Shown here: in pieces, positions 1-11,351 of the stretch
How positions within the stretch are numbered: the stretch's first letter is position 1
How the letters are laid out: the number at the start of each line of letters is the position of its first letter
DNA from: Bimuria novae-zelandiae CBS 107.79
Taxonomy: Eukaryota > Ascomycota > Dothideomycetes > Pleosporales > Didymosphaeriaceae
Assembly: GCA_010015655.1 (NCBI GenBank)
Contig: ML976710.1
Span: forward strand, 342,798 to 406,797
Length of the DNA stretch: 64,000 bases
Direction of reading: 5' to 3'
Position numbers and translations under genes: made by a program
The notes under the pieces: model-generated
Database searches by the model: none
What the model was told of the DNA's origin: nothing
The model's input: only the letters and a program-made list of their open reading frames with translations

Positions 1-685
1 AAGGAGTTCTACGGCAAAGCCCTCATGCGGAAAGCTGAAGCGCTCGAAAATATGGAAAAGTGGGCAGATGCCGGTAAAGTTTGGAGAGAAGCAGTTGAGG
101 CAGGTGTGGGAGGCTCTATAAGCATCCAGGGCCGCAATCGATGTGACAAAGCCGCAGGTGGCGGCAGTTTCGTGTCTGCACCTGTGGCTAAGAAAGCACC
201 TGTACGGAGGCCGCCACCACCAAAAGCTTCTGCTATGTCGGATCTTGGGCCAGCAAAAGAATCTGAAGCCGTCAAGAAGTTGAAAGCGGCAAATGCCGCG
301 GCGGAGAAAGCAGACGATGAGAAATTTGCGCTCTCGGATCAGGTCGATGCGAAGCTCATCGCATGGAAGGGCACCAAGGCGGACAATCTGCGTGCGTTGT
401 TGGGCTCGCTCGATAAGGTGCTGTGGCCTGAGGCAGGATGGAATAAAGTCAACATGGGAGATCTGGTCATGCCGAACAAGGTCAAAATCATATACATGAA
501 GGCCATAGCGAAGGTGCACCCTGACAAGGTAAGCCTACACTTTACTTGGGTCGTCGCAAGGACTAGTTCTAACACGAAAGCAGATATCCCAGTCTGCTAC
601 CACTGAGCAGAAGATGATCAGCGCAGCAGTGTTTGCGACGCTGAACGAGGCCTGGGACAAGTTCAAGGCGGAAAACGGCTTGTAG
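1..685 (+). CDS. Swa2/auxilin-like J-domain protein, C-terminal part (5' end outside window)
   Basis: The open frame runs in from position 1. Exon 1-528 and exon 584-685 flank a GT-AG intron at 529-583. Seen: a TPR-like segment at the start (KALMRKAEALENMEKW), a Pro/Lys-rich linker, then a J-domain with KIIYMKAIAKVHPDK, splicing into ISQSATTEQK and ending LNEAWDKFKAENGL. The intron directly follows the HPD motif, which is intact. The J-domain at the extreme C terminus, with TPRs before it, is the arrangement of fungal Swa2/auxilin. Members of that family bind clathrin and recruit Hsp70 to uncoat vesicles; this role is inferred from the family. The N-terminal clathrin-binding and UBA parts would lie left of the window. 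The region shows no RIP mutation. Confidence 0.85.
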
Positions 686-1302
686 TCCTGACCTCATCTA
701 ACATCATCATTTTTGCCCGATTAGCGTGAATACTATAGATTATGCATGAAATCATTTATGGTTCCCGACCCGTTGATTTGATTGATCTGCCTGCCATTAT
801 GTAGCGATAGACCCTGATAAAAGAGCACGCGACATATTCACACAGCGCTGGTCGTGGCATCTGAACGCTAGCGGCTCGCGTACCTGCATCAATCCTTGTT
901 GTTCCCCAGATGCTTGATCGCCTTGGCATTAGGTAACCACCAACTTCCGCTTCAACCTCGGAACAACTCCACGCCGCGTGTCAATTTGCTGCTTCACTTT
1001 CCATCTAACGCTTGCAACCAAGGCCAACATTCACACGCTCTTTCATCACAGCCCGAACGGCTTCTTGGTGACCCCTGCAGCTTTTCGACACTTCTGGCCA
1101 CAATATCGAGTACTGTTCCCAGAGGAAGCAGCATTGACTGCGACCCTGCTTGAAATAGACACGACTGTCAATAGCAATTCCTCTAAATCTTATCGACGCA
1201 ATAATAGATAAACCTCGTTTGTCGAGTTTCTGGGAAGAGCAGGGACCACGGAGGGCGTCGAAGAAAAAGCCAAAATCGTTCCGAGCTACGTCATAGGCAA
1301 AA
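686..1302. other. Intergenic region with no gene recognised
   Basis: This spans the J-protein stop and the PQ-loop start. Small open frames here have no family resemblance and poor start context. It probably holds the terminator of the first gene and the promoter/5' UTR of the next, but I see no clear TATA box or other defined element. Confidence 0.5.
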
Positions 1303-2512
1303 ATGTTTCCTCCTTCACAAGGTCTACGGCTCGACGTTGATGCAGTCAGCCAAATATGCGGTTCTGTGTCAATCGCTTGTTGGATAGGTACGAGCATGCT
1401 ACGTCGCTCTTTATCCAGTCAGGCGACGTTTGTAACCAGCCAAATTGGTACTCCACCCTGCTTGTTTGACAAAAGCACTAAGATGTCTTGCAGTTGTATT
1501 TTCTCCGCAAATCATTGAAAACTGGAAAAGAAGCTCGGCAGAGGGGCTCTCAGTCGTCTTCATCACTATATGGCTCTTGGGTGATTTCTTCAACATCTTT
1601 GGGGCCGTATTGCAGGGAGTGCTCCCAACGATGACCATTCTCGCAGTATATTATACTCTAGCGGATATTGTGCTCCTATGCCAGTTCTTCTGGTACGAAG
1701 GTTTTCGCCTCACCGACAAAGTAAGCTCCAGCGATGAGTCCTCCGAGGAGGAAGAGGATGAGCCCGCTGGAGCATCCGAGCGTTCTCCGCTCCTCGCACC
1801 CTCAATGGGACAGCCGCAGAACGGCGGCAATGGCTACCACACTCCTCCGAGAATTTCAGACGCAGACCGCCGTGGCTCCGCGCATTCCGCGAACTCTTTC
1901 CGCGAGCGCTTTCTGTCTGTCTCTGGCACGCATCTATCACCGGTAACGCCACTGCATGACGAGCCAACGGCAGCCTCCAAACCGCCACTACGGCGCATAA
2001 CGCCTTCCACCATTCAAACTATGGTTTTCAATCTCGGCATCATCGTCCTCGTCTGCGCCTCCGGTGTCTTCGGCTGGTGGCTCTCCACCAAACGCTCCCC
2101 AGCCGCCACGCCCTCACCTCCAGAAGACTCGCCCGAGCCCCTGCAGTTCAACGTCTGGGGCCAGATCTTCGGCTATATCTGTGCAGCGCTGTACCTGGGT
2201 TCTCGGGTTCCACAGCTGCTGCTCAACTACCGACGCAAGTCTACCGAGGGAATTAGCATGTTGTTCTTCCTGTTCGCGTGCATCGGGAACATGACTTATG
2301 TTCTGTCGATCGTCGCGTACAAGCCTGTGTGCAGGGAGCCCAGGCATTGTGACAAGGGCGAAGCACTGGCTAATTATGGGAGGTACATTGCTGTGAACCT
2401 GAGCTGGCTCCTGGGTAGCTTTGGGACGTTGCTGCTGGATGCTGGGGTGTTTATTCAGTATTTCCTGTATAGGAAAGAGGATGAGATCAGTGATGAGGAG
2501 GGAGAGGAGTAG
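1303..2512 (+). CDS. PQ-loop vacuolar basic amino acid transporter, Ypq1/PQLC2 type
   Basis: Two exons, 1303-1387 and 1494-2512, with a GT-AG intron at 1388-1493, give 367 aa. The split codon joins SIACWI to VVFSPQIIENW and restores the first PQ-loop; starting at 1445 instead would lose the first helix. The second PQ-loop is SRVPQLLLNYRRKSTEGIS near residues 255-275. Hydrophobic segments predict seven membrane helices. A central acidic/Ser-rich linker (SSDESSEEEEDEP, then ERSPLL, an acidic dileucine-like motif) separates the two loops. The family exports Lys/Arg/His across the vacuolar or lysosomal membrane; substrate and location are inferred from the family. The ATG at 1303 has an A at -3. 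The C terminus is acidic (EDEISDEEGEE). Confidence 0.9.
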
Positions 2513-2925
2513 GTGGGATGCATGGGTTGGAGCAGGTGTTGGGGAAAAGCATTATGCAGTATGAGGCTCTACGTACTGTCCCGTTTGTATAAAAAGTTTT
2601 TGAAGATTGGATGGTTCGGTGGTGTGGGAGGCAGGCGGCACCGGGGCGCCTCCTTCTACAATTTTTCGACCGGAACGCACCGGCTAACGCACGCTAATAT
2701 TACCTTGTTTCTATTCTGTATTCCTCCTTGATCAGCCGCCGCCTTCGTCCCTATGCTTTACGTGCTCCGATGTCTAACTTCGACTATTTTGGTAACATCT
2801 TCAGTGTGTGGGGCGGGTCGGAGGGAATCACCAAACCCCTTCCATGGTCTCTCCCAGGCTAAGTGCGACTACGACTCGAAGATGACGACGACAAGGTGGA
2901 GGATAGCGAAGTAGGAAGTATCTAA
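2513..2925. other. Spacer between the transporter and the zinc-finger gene
   Basis: No confident gene. A 30-codon frame begins at an ATG at 2770 and stops at 2860, and an acidic frame (LEDDDDKVEDSEV) runs 2863-2925. Both are in the same frame as the zinc-finger gene downstream, so they could be 5' exons of it, but I could not find splice sites that join them convincingly. Confidence 0.3.
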
Positions 2926-4436
2926 GCAAGGTGCACTAGAAGACTAACAGCAGTAAGCACGGTCGCAAACGTCCACCGGCGAGGAAGAGACACCGGACGC
3001 TCTCACCTGCCCGCACTTGGCGAAGAAGAGGCGGACGAAACAGACCAAGCCCTGTCGATCTCGGAGGGGTCGTCGCTGCCGTCGCCCCCGCCGTTCTACG
3101 AAGAACAGGACGACAGCGAGGAGGCAGCATCCGATATATATGCGGAGTCTTCTCCTCGGCGGTCGTCCCCTCCGCTGCACGAACAGCAGGGCAACAGTAA
3201 TGAGGTGGCGGCGGAGGCATATGCGAACTCGCCCCGGCCATTCCAAGAACAGCAGCCATCGTCACCCTTCTCTCTGTCGATTCATTGGCAACCACCGCCG
3301 TCATCATCGTCGTCGTCGTCATCCGCAAGATCCTCTCTGCAGCACGCGAACGGGTGAGAAGAAGAAGCTGATTTGATCAAGCAGACGGCGCGCATCAACC
3401 TTGGTTTGCGATGGCCGGTCAATCCATTCCACAAGAGCAATAACCGCTACACAATTACAATAGATGGAATCACGGTCACTGGGCACTGTAGCCACGCCAC
3501 GATATGCAGAGACGCCACGATATGCAGAGACGCCACGATATGCAGAGACGCCACGATATGCAGAGACGCCACGATATGCAGAGACGCCGCGGTGGCACTC
3601 CTGCAGAAATATCGACTTCCCTTGGACGACCTATGGAAGTACGAGACCGGCGGTGGCGCGGAGGATGTGCTGCTGATATCCCATGGCTTTCTGCACATGG
3701 TGAAAGGCACCATACTCGAAGGCGTCGCGATGCAAATTGTTGGCTTCACCTACGACCCAGCGCGTCTCAAACTGCACCTTACCTGCAGCATCTGCCATGC
3801 TGTCTTCTGTGCCGCTGATTCGAGCCTGCACGCTCACCACCATCCCAATAGCGGTGTGCCTCTCCATTGCCCCCACTGCGAGGAACTCATCTTCGACGAG
3901 GACGTCGCTGCGCTGCACAAGCACCTCAACCACATAGGGCACGCGGACGAGACGTCCATTTACACAACCATCAACGACAACCACAAGAAGCGGAGCAACG
4001 TCCGCGTCTTTCACTTGGAGTCAAAGGACCTGCCTATTTGTGGCCTCAAACTGGAGTACGATACCACCGGTGGTTCCGTCAACGCCCGAGAATTTACAGC
4101 CGTTATGTTCATCAGGGACAATCAAGAGTGATCTCCATAGGAAGTACCTCGGGTCGGCCTGGTGGGTCTGGTACTGTGGCCGCAGCGAACCAGGCTCAGA
4201 AGACCGCGTTATCATCGACGACAGCTAGAGAGAAGATCTGTCTCACACTTGGGGATGCAGCTAGGAGGAGTATGATTCGCGGAATGGCTAAAAAGATTTT
4301 CAACACACTGGAGTGTGATGAGTGTGGCAGGGTGTTTTCGAGAGATGTCATTGCATACCGTGAGCACATGGCGGCGTACCATGGTATTAAATTTCAGTAT
4401 GGCAAGACAACCGAGCCGGCGCGAATCTCCTTTTAG
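2926..4436 (+). CDS. Multi-exon C2H2 zinc-finger protein with Ser/Pro-rich acidic N-terminal region; start unresolved
   Basis: I do not recognise a named family. One reading frame can be threaded: 2926-3353 (disordered, with an imperfect internal repeat around YEEQDDSEEAASDIYAESSP), intron 3354-3437, 3438-4055 (main exon), intron 4056-4099, 4100-4436. Phases agree at both junctions, although the 44-nt second intron is short. Zinc-binding pairs seen: CSICHAVFCAADSSLHAHHH, then CPHCEELIFDEDVAALHKHLNH (C-x2-C-x12-H-x4-H), then CDECGRVFSRDVIAYREHMA near the C terminus (also C-x2-C-x12-H-x4-H). A six-residue repeat encoded by the minisatellite lies near the start of the main exon. A nucleic-acid-binding role is only an inference from the fingers. 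No in-frame ATG exists in 2926-3353, so the start must be in an upstream exon or the model starts at the ATG near 3373. Confidence 0.5.
3493..3588 (+). repeat. 18-bp minisatellite inside the zinc-finger coding sequence
   Basis: Five near-perfect copies of an 18-bp unit (gacgccacgatatgcaga) lie head to tail at 3493-3582, followed by a partial sixth. The unit length is a multiple of three, so copy-number change keeps the frame; each unit encodes DATICR. The copies are essentially identical, which suggests recent expansion. Confidence 0.95.
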
Positions 4437-4977
4437 GAATGTGAGACGCATGCAAAGGTGTTCGTAAGTAAGACAAGATGGATTCTCCATCAACGGAAGC
4501 ACTAGCTAGCTATATCTTGTTTTACACGTTCAGCCTATACCCATTGCGCGGGTTCCCTCACTATGTCAACCATTACTGAATCCTTTGCACGTAGATTATC
4601 AACGGTTCCCTCACTGCGTCAGCCCTCTTGGAAAAGCAGGCGTGGTTCATGTTACTGGATTGTTTCACACGTAATATCTGATGGAGCTGCGTCGTGCCTT
4701 CCTTGTTTACCTCCCTAGCGGGGCACCGGGCCTCACCCTTCACACCTCACCCACCTCACCCATCTATGACTAGTCCTCGCACTAAGCTTTACCATTGAGC
4801 ACCTACTGCATCCAAGCCGGTCCCTCCAACCAGCGCGCTCCATCGGCCGTAGCAAGCTGCAACTACCATGGCGACAATGCGCCCCACACGTCGCGGTTAT
4901 ACGAGCGACGAGGAGGACGTGAGCAATAGTAGGTGTTCCACCGCTCAACTTGTTGAAAATCCGCTGAGAGTCTAGAG
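4437..4977. other. Intergenic region, no gene seen
   Basis: It contains a loosely repeated phrase (gggttccctcac at about 4550 and ggttccctcactg at about 4605), then C/T-rich sequence leading to the ATG at 4978. It probably includes the promoter of the next gene; no defined box is recognised. Confidence 0.4.
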
Positions 4978-6878
4978 ATGCCATCGGAAGACACCGTCGT
5001 ACAAGCACGAGAAGAGCAAGAAGACTACACCTTATTACTAGATGAAGACGACAATGATTTATCGCAAGAGGAATTCACGCTCCCTAACGACGAGCAAGAC
5101 GAGCAAGAGCAAGAAGAGGAAGAAGAGGAAGCTGCGCGCTCACAGGTAGGCGACGACGACATCGACATTGTGTTCTACGACGAGGACGAGGAAGCGGCGC
5201 TCCAACAAGACGGCGACGACGACGGCGAAGAGGACCCTGTCCGTGAAGACGATATAAAGAGTCTTGTACACTTCCTCCTTGACCTCGTCGACGATACAAA
5301 TGACCAGTGGCCACCGGCAGCCTACGTGCGGCACATGATGAAAGGATGCATGCTTAGTGATTGGGATGGACCTGATCCATTCACAGTATTTGAGGCATTC
5401 CTACGAGAACTTCGGCGGGCTTTTACTAGAGGTAGTTCGGACGTGTACAAATCCAATGGCGTCGCCCCAGGCTCTCATCATCCTGCTGAACCAGAGGACG
5501 GCCCCGTGCATACCGAGGAAAGGCCACCGCTCCCTCCGTTGTACGGTCTGGAATCATACCAACAACCACCGGATCCGCAGCTGCACCGCATGGAGTCCGT
5601 CGTGGACATTTCGAGAGCGGCGTATGCGCATCTTGCCACCGATGCTGTGGACTGGACCGAGTTGTGGGCCAAAGGGCATGGTTTTTGCGTTCCACCAAAA
5701 TGGGTGCGTGAGCACGAAGCCGCAAAGGAGCGGATTGTTGCAACGATTTGCCAATCCTTTTTGCAGAACAACAGCGACCTCGAGTTGGCGTTGCCGTTTA
5801 AACCGAGCCGGCCTATGTGCGGCGCGGAAACTACACGGGATGAGGTATTTGGTAGGGGAGACCCGCTGAGGAGCCGGTTCGGAGCAACTGCGCTGGCGCT
5901 ACGGTGGAGGGACGGGACGTCGAAAGCTCTACCAGTGTCTGTGGATCCCATCCTCGGTGGTCGCACCGCGATCCCAGTGTATATCGATAATAATGCGTAC
6001 GCCACAGATTCGGGAGACATTGCCCATATCAATAAGTGAGGGAAACAACTGGTAGGCTACTCAGCAAGTTTGAGGGCTTCCCCGTGTTGCTATTCCAAGA
6101 TTCATACGTCGTTGACTCGGCATATACAATAAAGGGACCACTCCCAGCGCACGTCAAGGCCTATGCCCAAGTATAGTTTTTGAAGCTAACGGTGTCATTA
6201 TGCGACCCTGCGCTCCAACCCGACGCGGCTCGGCGATTCATGGTGCACGAGAAGCCAAGGGGCCGCTCTTCGACGACGCCAACGGAATACCACTACCATG
6301 CGTTTACAGATGTTGCGGCGACATTGGATTATGTAAAGCGGTTTGATCACGATATCACCTTTACCAATGGTGTTCCAGACGTTGCATTCGCTTCTCTCGC
6401 ATTGAACGAATACACATTGACGCCGTCAACAAATGTAACACCTGCAGCCGATCCTGGACTGGTAAACGGTGTGGAGAAGTGTCTGGCGATGCGCACCTGT
6501 TGGCGGCAAGCGGTCGAACGAGCGGATATCGATGTGACCGAGCAGAATACGCAGTTGTGTAACTACCACGAAGCGCGGGAGCTCGCTATGAAAAACAACA
6601 AACAACTCGCCCTCAATGACCTTGCAACCGTAATCCGATATCTACCCCCGCTAGAATGGCGCGAACGAGAGGCGGTTAGGCCCAAATGGATCGCTCGCAT
6701 CCAAGACATGTGCAAGATGCTGCTCGACTACCAATCCAGAAATGCAATCCTGGCCTTTTGGGAACGTTTTTCTGTGGTTTGCGATGTTTCCATGACATCT
6801 GTGAAGAGTGCATCCCGATGGTCGGTACTACCTAGGTATGTAGCCCTTCTCTCGCGTAAAGGTAGAAGTGGGCTATAA
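4978..6878 (+). CDS. Acidic orphan protein of about 583 aa, three-exon model
   Basis: Not recognised. Three coding stretches fit one frame: 4978-5996, 6065-6170 and about 6252-6878. The first intron (5997-6064, GTACGC...CTCAG, 68 nt) joins in phase to a coding-looking exon containing FEGFPVLLFQDSYVVDSAYT. The second (6171 to about 6251) has a weak acceptor and is less certain. The first about 120 residues are extremely acidic with poly-Asp/Glu runs (QEQEEEEEEAA); the remainder is globular-looking with no motif I know and no membrane segment. A good donor-like GTATGT at 6836 suggests the gene may continue past 6878, where the AT-rich repeat block begins. It may be a lineage-specific gene or one truncated by the repeat block. 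Confidence 0.5.
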
Positions 6879-7200
6879 GGGCCAGAGTCTCCATGGTTAT
6901 AGCAGGAAAGCATGTTAGGTAACCCTGTGATAGATAATACAATGGCTAAACTTTAATTACAAACGTACTTCTGTGTAGCCAGCTTTCAGCTTTACGCGAG
7001 AGCCGTTTTTAGTGGATTGCTCTACCTCTGCCATTCAGACCCCACCACAAAGGCTTGCGATACATTTAATGTAGAATTGATTAGGCACTCCACCGTCGTC
7101 AGGTAGCCGAATCGCGCCACCCGAAAGATGTGATATTGTCGTTTCGTAAATTCCCGCTCACCATGTGACCTGCCCCACATGTTAGTAATCGATTCTCGTA
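6879..7200. other. Transition from genic DNA to the AT-rich block
   Basis: Base composition is still mixed. No gene, TIR or LTR is recognisable. At about 7200 the sequence turns abruptly AT-rich and loses CA/TG dinucleotides, the RIP signature. Confidence 0.5.
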
Positions 7201-7499
7201 CGTCATTTGAAACACGGATTTACTAGCTAAATATTAACCTTTTAATGCATTTAAAGAATCTATAAGTACTTTATAAGGTTACTAAATAAAGCTAGGTTAC
7301 TACTAATAGTATTATAAGTTATAATTAATTATCTTAAAAATAATATTAGCGTTATAAAAATCTAAAAAGATACTAAAGTAGCCTACTTAATAAATAAGAG
7401 GATTTAACTTAGCCTAAAGTACTAGGGGCAGCCTTACCTGCCAGCCTACGTATAGTAGGGACGGCTACTATTACTACTATAGTACTATCGCGAGAAGCT

Positions 7500-8330
7500 T
7501 AAAGAGTTACTATAAGACTAGCTAAATACCTATCTAGATAAAATGCAGGCTTTCTTATATAATAATTATAATATAAAAGCCTTATAAATAACTATCTAGG
7601 AGACCCTCGCTAGTATAAGGTAAAATTAAAAAGTAATAACTAAAATAGTAGCTAAGCGTAACGTAGTTCTTGATTAAGCGTTTTAAGCTAACTACTAGCT
7701 AGCGTATAAAGTAGAGTAAGTAATAGTACTTAATAAGAGCGCTTATAATAAGCGTATAAGTAATTATAAGTATACTTAGTTAAAAGTAAATACGCTAGTT
7801 TAAGTATTATATTTAATATAAAAGTTAAAAAGGTAGAGCTTAATACTACCTATAAATATTAATAAGTATTTTAATTATCTTATCTAATAAAAAGTAATCA
7901 CGACAGAGCTAATAAAGGAGTTTATAGTTAATAAAGTACTATTATATTACACGCTATACCTAAGGCTACGCTTAGTAATTATAATAAATAATACTTTTAT
8001 TTATTAATTAGCTAAAATTTAATAGCTTTATTTAGACGCTAAAGTAGTACTTAAGTATCTATTATTATACTTATTTAATATAAACCTAATTAAGTAGAGC
8101 TTCAGTTATAAATAATAAAAAACTTTTAGTAGGCGCATATTTTTTTAAGTTAGGCATGTAGGAGGTTTGCTATAATAACGTATAAGTAAGAAAGTACTTT
8201 AGCTACTTAAGCTAGTAAGTGTAAGTTATATAAAAAAAAATAAAAAGCTTAAGTAATTAATACGTTATTATTAAGTATAAATATTATTAAGTATTATAAT
8301 AGTAGCCTATGTAGACTTATTGTTTACTAG
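7500..8330 (+). pseudogene. Degenerate DDE transposase, Tc1/mariner-IS630 type
   Basis: Read on the plus strand through many TAA/TAG stops, the order of motifs fits a DDE_3-type transposase: an N-terminal part ending near WVNVLNKSA-like sequence, then VIIINNTFIY (from a V-I-x-D-N-A-S-I-H motif) at about 7970, then YLLLYLFNINLIK (from Y-L-P-P-Y-S-x-D-x-N-P-I-E) at about 8060-8095. The substitutions needed are C-to-T or G-to-A. Element ends were not found. Confidence 0.5.
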
Positions 8331-9169
8331 TATTAAATTATCTATATTATAGTTTTATATAACTTTATTAATAAGTTAATTTAATATACGTATACTTAGG
8401 CAATAACTTCCTTAAAATTAACTTTTATAGGCTAGAATTAGCAAAATAAAGAACGTAAATTCCTTAATAAAAGTATTTATAACGCGTCCTATATCTAGAA
8501 GCGATTAATAATATAATTAAAGTATAAAGTATAAGTAATTATAAATTAACGTTAGCAACCTAGCTTTAAGCTTTAGTAACTTCTTATATTTACTATATAA
8601 ATAAGCTCTTCTTGCCCTTATCCTTATCCACTTATTTCTCTCGCTCCTCTTGCTTCTTACGCTCTACACGCTCTTTCTTCTTCTTTATATTCTTTAGGTA
8701 CTAAGCTTTTTACTTTAAAGTTAGTTCTTTAAATTTACGCTACTAGTGGATAGCATATACTTAAAATTTAAGTAATAAAAGTAGTAGTAGCTTTTATATT
8801 TTTTATTATAAGATATATAGCATGCTAGCCTCTAAAAGATTTATAAATATATTAAAATTAATTCTATTATTTTTAATTATAGTAAAAACTTTTTTTACAT
8901 TTCTACGACCTTTGTATAGACCTTTATTAAGCTACTACTATAAGAAAAGTAGTATTATATAATAGAGCTCCTCTACGTTACTATAAGTTAATAGATTCTA
9001 CGTTAAAACTAGTAAGTTTATTTAGTAGGTAATTAGGCTCTTACTACTAAGTAAATAATTATTAAAATAGCTAACTTTATACTAATTAACTTACTATAGA
9101 CGTAATTGGTAATTTAAATATATCTTTTATTATAGGCTTACTATTAGAGTTATTTTACCTTTACTGTTG

Positions 9170-9370
9170 CCTAACCTGCTTACGAGACCTCGCTATTATC
9201 AACCGAACGTTGTCTGACGGCGCTGCAACTGTACACCTTTGCAGCGACACCTCGCGGGCCCATATAGCGACTATATTGCCCTCGACGGGCATATGATCGG
9301 AGAATCGCACCACCAACGATTTAGTACGCTAAAAGTAGCACACATGAGTGTAGTTCGAGCACATGGTGTC
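9170..9370. other. GC-normal island inside the RIP block
   Basis: About 200 bp with ordinary composition (for example cctcgcgggcccatatagcg) lie between AT-rich flanks. No open frame of note. It may be unique host sequence between two insertions, or an element end that escaped RIP. Confidence 0.5.
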
Positions 9371-9645
9371 CTGGCACCTCTACGTATCTTATATTTAGAT
9401 AGCTAGCCTATTGCCTATCTAGTTAATTACTATAACGTTTAGTAGCTTAGCAAGTTAGTATTTAATAATAATAATTTATATTTAAAAGTTTTATAAGCTA
9501 CTTACGCGTAACTAATTTAAAATAAGCACCTAAAGTAACTCTAGTAATAATACTAAGTTAAAATTTATATATATAGTAACCCCTAGGGGCGCTAATTATA
9601 GTAACTTTTTTATATTAGTTTTTTTATTAGTAATCTTTTTCCTAG

Positions 9646-11351
9646 TGTCGCCGTATCCGGAAATGGAGGCTTCCTGAGCGGGAAAAGGCAGCTCGCTTGG
9701 CAGATCGCCGCTTTTATATGGCCCGTGCGCCGACTCTATCACATAAAAGTGCGCCGCCCTCGCCGGCCTATCCTCCTCCCTCCATCGTCTCTTCGCTCGC
9801 AGCACACCCCTTCCTCCCAATTGGTCGCTCGGTCTCGGCCGTGAGGCATTTTCCCACCCCCTGGCGATCATGCGACTGTGCACTGCCCAGATGGCTCCGA
9901 GCTTCCCTCCCTAGAAGGACCGACGATGAAGGCGCCTCGCCATGTCTAGGTCGATTCTCGCATTCTCTCCGCTGCTTTGCGAGCAGCTCTATCTCACTCT
10001 GGATTCCGGTCGCTCTGTGTCCCTCGCTTTCGCCATGGCTGAGCAGTGTTCACGGCACCTCCCCTCTACTCCGGCACCACCTATCAACGAACTACTGCCA
10101 TTCCTTCGGTTCCTCCTTTCAAACAAAGTCGCATGCCTGCTCGTCGCGGAGATCGCCGACCTGCCGCGTCATCGATCATGCGGAACGGCAACTGAAGCGC
10201 CTTGCACGCCTCGATAGCGTCTGAGCAGGAGGGGTCAGGCCCGTGCAATCTCAGCTAGGCCCTCAACAATTTCACGCAACTGCAAGCCTCGAGAGGACGA
10301 TTGGCCTAGCTGCAAAGTCAGTTTCACGAGATAGCCCGAGGAGGCAGACCCAGCCAGGCTACGACCCGCTGTCCAGCCGTGCGGGAGGGCCCCGACATGT
10401 ACTCGCCCAGTCTGCACTCGACACGGATTGGTGGAGCCTGGGTCCGCATGACTGCTTGCATGACGGCAGGCCGCGTTTCAGCGTCACAGATTCAGCTCCT
10501 TCCACAATCTGGACTCGCTCCCCTTTTCACGCTGATGCCGGAGATGCTTGCCCGGTCACGTCACGAACATCCGGCAAGGCAACTGAGCCGCCTTGGACGC
10601 TTTGTTGGTGTCTCAGCACGACGGATCAAGCTTGATTGTAACATCAGCTGAACAAAGTGGTCACTCAACAAACTTCCGGGATCAGCTCGCCCCCGGGAGC
10701 CGATTGGTCTCAACACGTCCAGTTCCATGGAAGAGCACACGAGACGAGCATGGCATATTACCCACCCATTGGCCGGATCGCACTGGTTAGTGGTTGGGGT
10801 TTTGGGCACACGCACGGCAAAGTTGCACTCCGGCGCTTCAGCTCCGTGAGTATGAAGGGCCAGAGCGGGCCTTCGGGCACGGAAAGGGTATGTTCGTGTG
10901 ACCCCTTCCTTGCAAGGCTGATTCCGAGTTATGAAAGCCTCGAAGAGAGTTTGAACCCAGGTATGGGTTTCGGGGTCGCCGACGAGATGACTATACGTGG
11001 ACCGACCCTCGACAGAGAGGCGAGCTGCATTGCCCTGCCACATGCTGCGCTGGCTCTGCAACTTTCCGTGCCCACAACGAGGATCAGCGCTATCGTCACC
11101 GGCATCCCGTCCGAGAGGGAAAGGGGCTTCATGGGATGGTTGCATCGCCACCGCCACCAAATTCGACTCCAACCCGGCGGCCCATGGCGTCTCGACCGTC
11201 GTTTCGCTTAGACTGCCGACTGCTCCCTACTAGAGGGCTAAGGTCGTTCAAACCGGCTTTCCGACCATATAGTTGGCATGTGACCACGGAAGCGTTGCCT
11301 ACTTAAACTGTCGAGGTTCCCCTTTTTAAACCAGCAGAACGCTACATCGCG
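9646..11351. other. GC-rich stretch with no supported gene
   Basis: Composition switches sharply from AT-rich to GC-rich at about 9646. Several open frames up to 203 codons exist on both strands, overlap each other, and show no family resemblance. Two related segments, around 10149-10205 and 10530-10600, share the phrase ggcaactgaagcgccttg / ggcaactgagccgccttgg, suggesting an old duplication. A real multi-exon gene cannot be excluded. Confidence 0.4.

Larger units (their letters stand above)
7200..9645. other. AT-rich RIP-mutated block
   Basis: Sequence dominated by TA, TTA and CTAG words, with stops in all frames and long-range AT richness, as expected after RIP. It contains a dead transposase (7500-8330), a pyrimidine-rich patch at about 8605-8705 whose minus strand would encode a Lys/Glu/Arg-rich tail like those of fungal transposases, and a GC-normal island at about 9170-9370. 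Confidence 0.8.

Noticed and set aside
3447..3749. Array of short repeats at 3493-3588 as a CRISPR-like array
   Set aside because: The units are directly abutting with no spacers, in a eukaryotic coding sequence; it is a minisatellite.
10561..11172. Minus-strand 203-aa frame and the overlapping plus-strand 184-aa frame
   Set aside because: Neither has a domain, good start context or splice evidence; they overlap each other, so I could not choose one and reported the region as unresolved.
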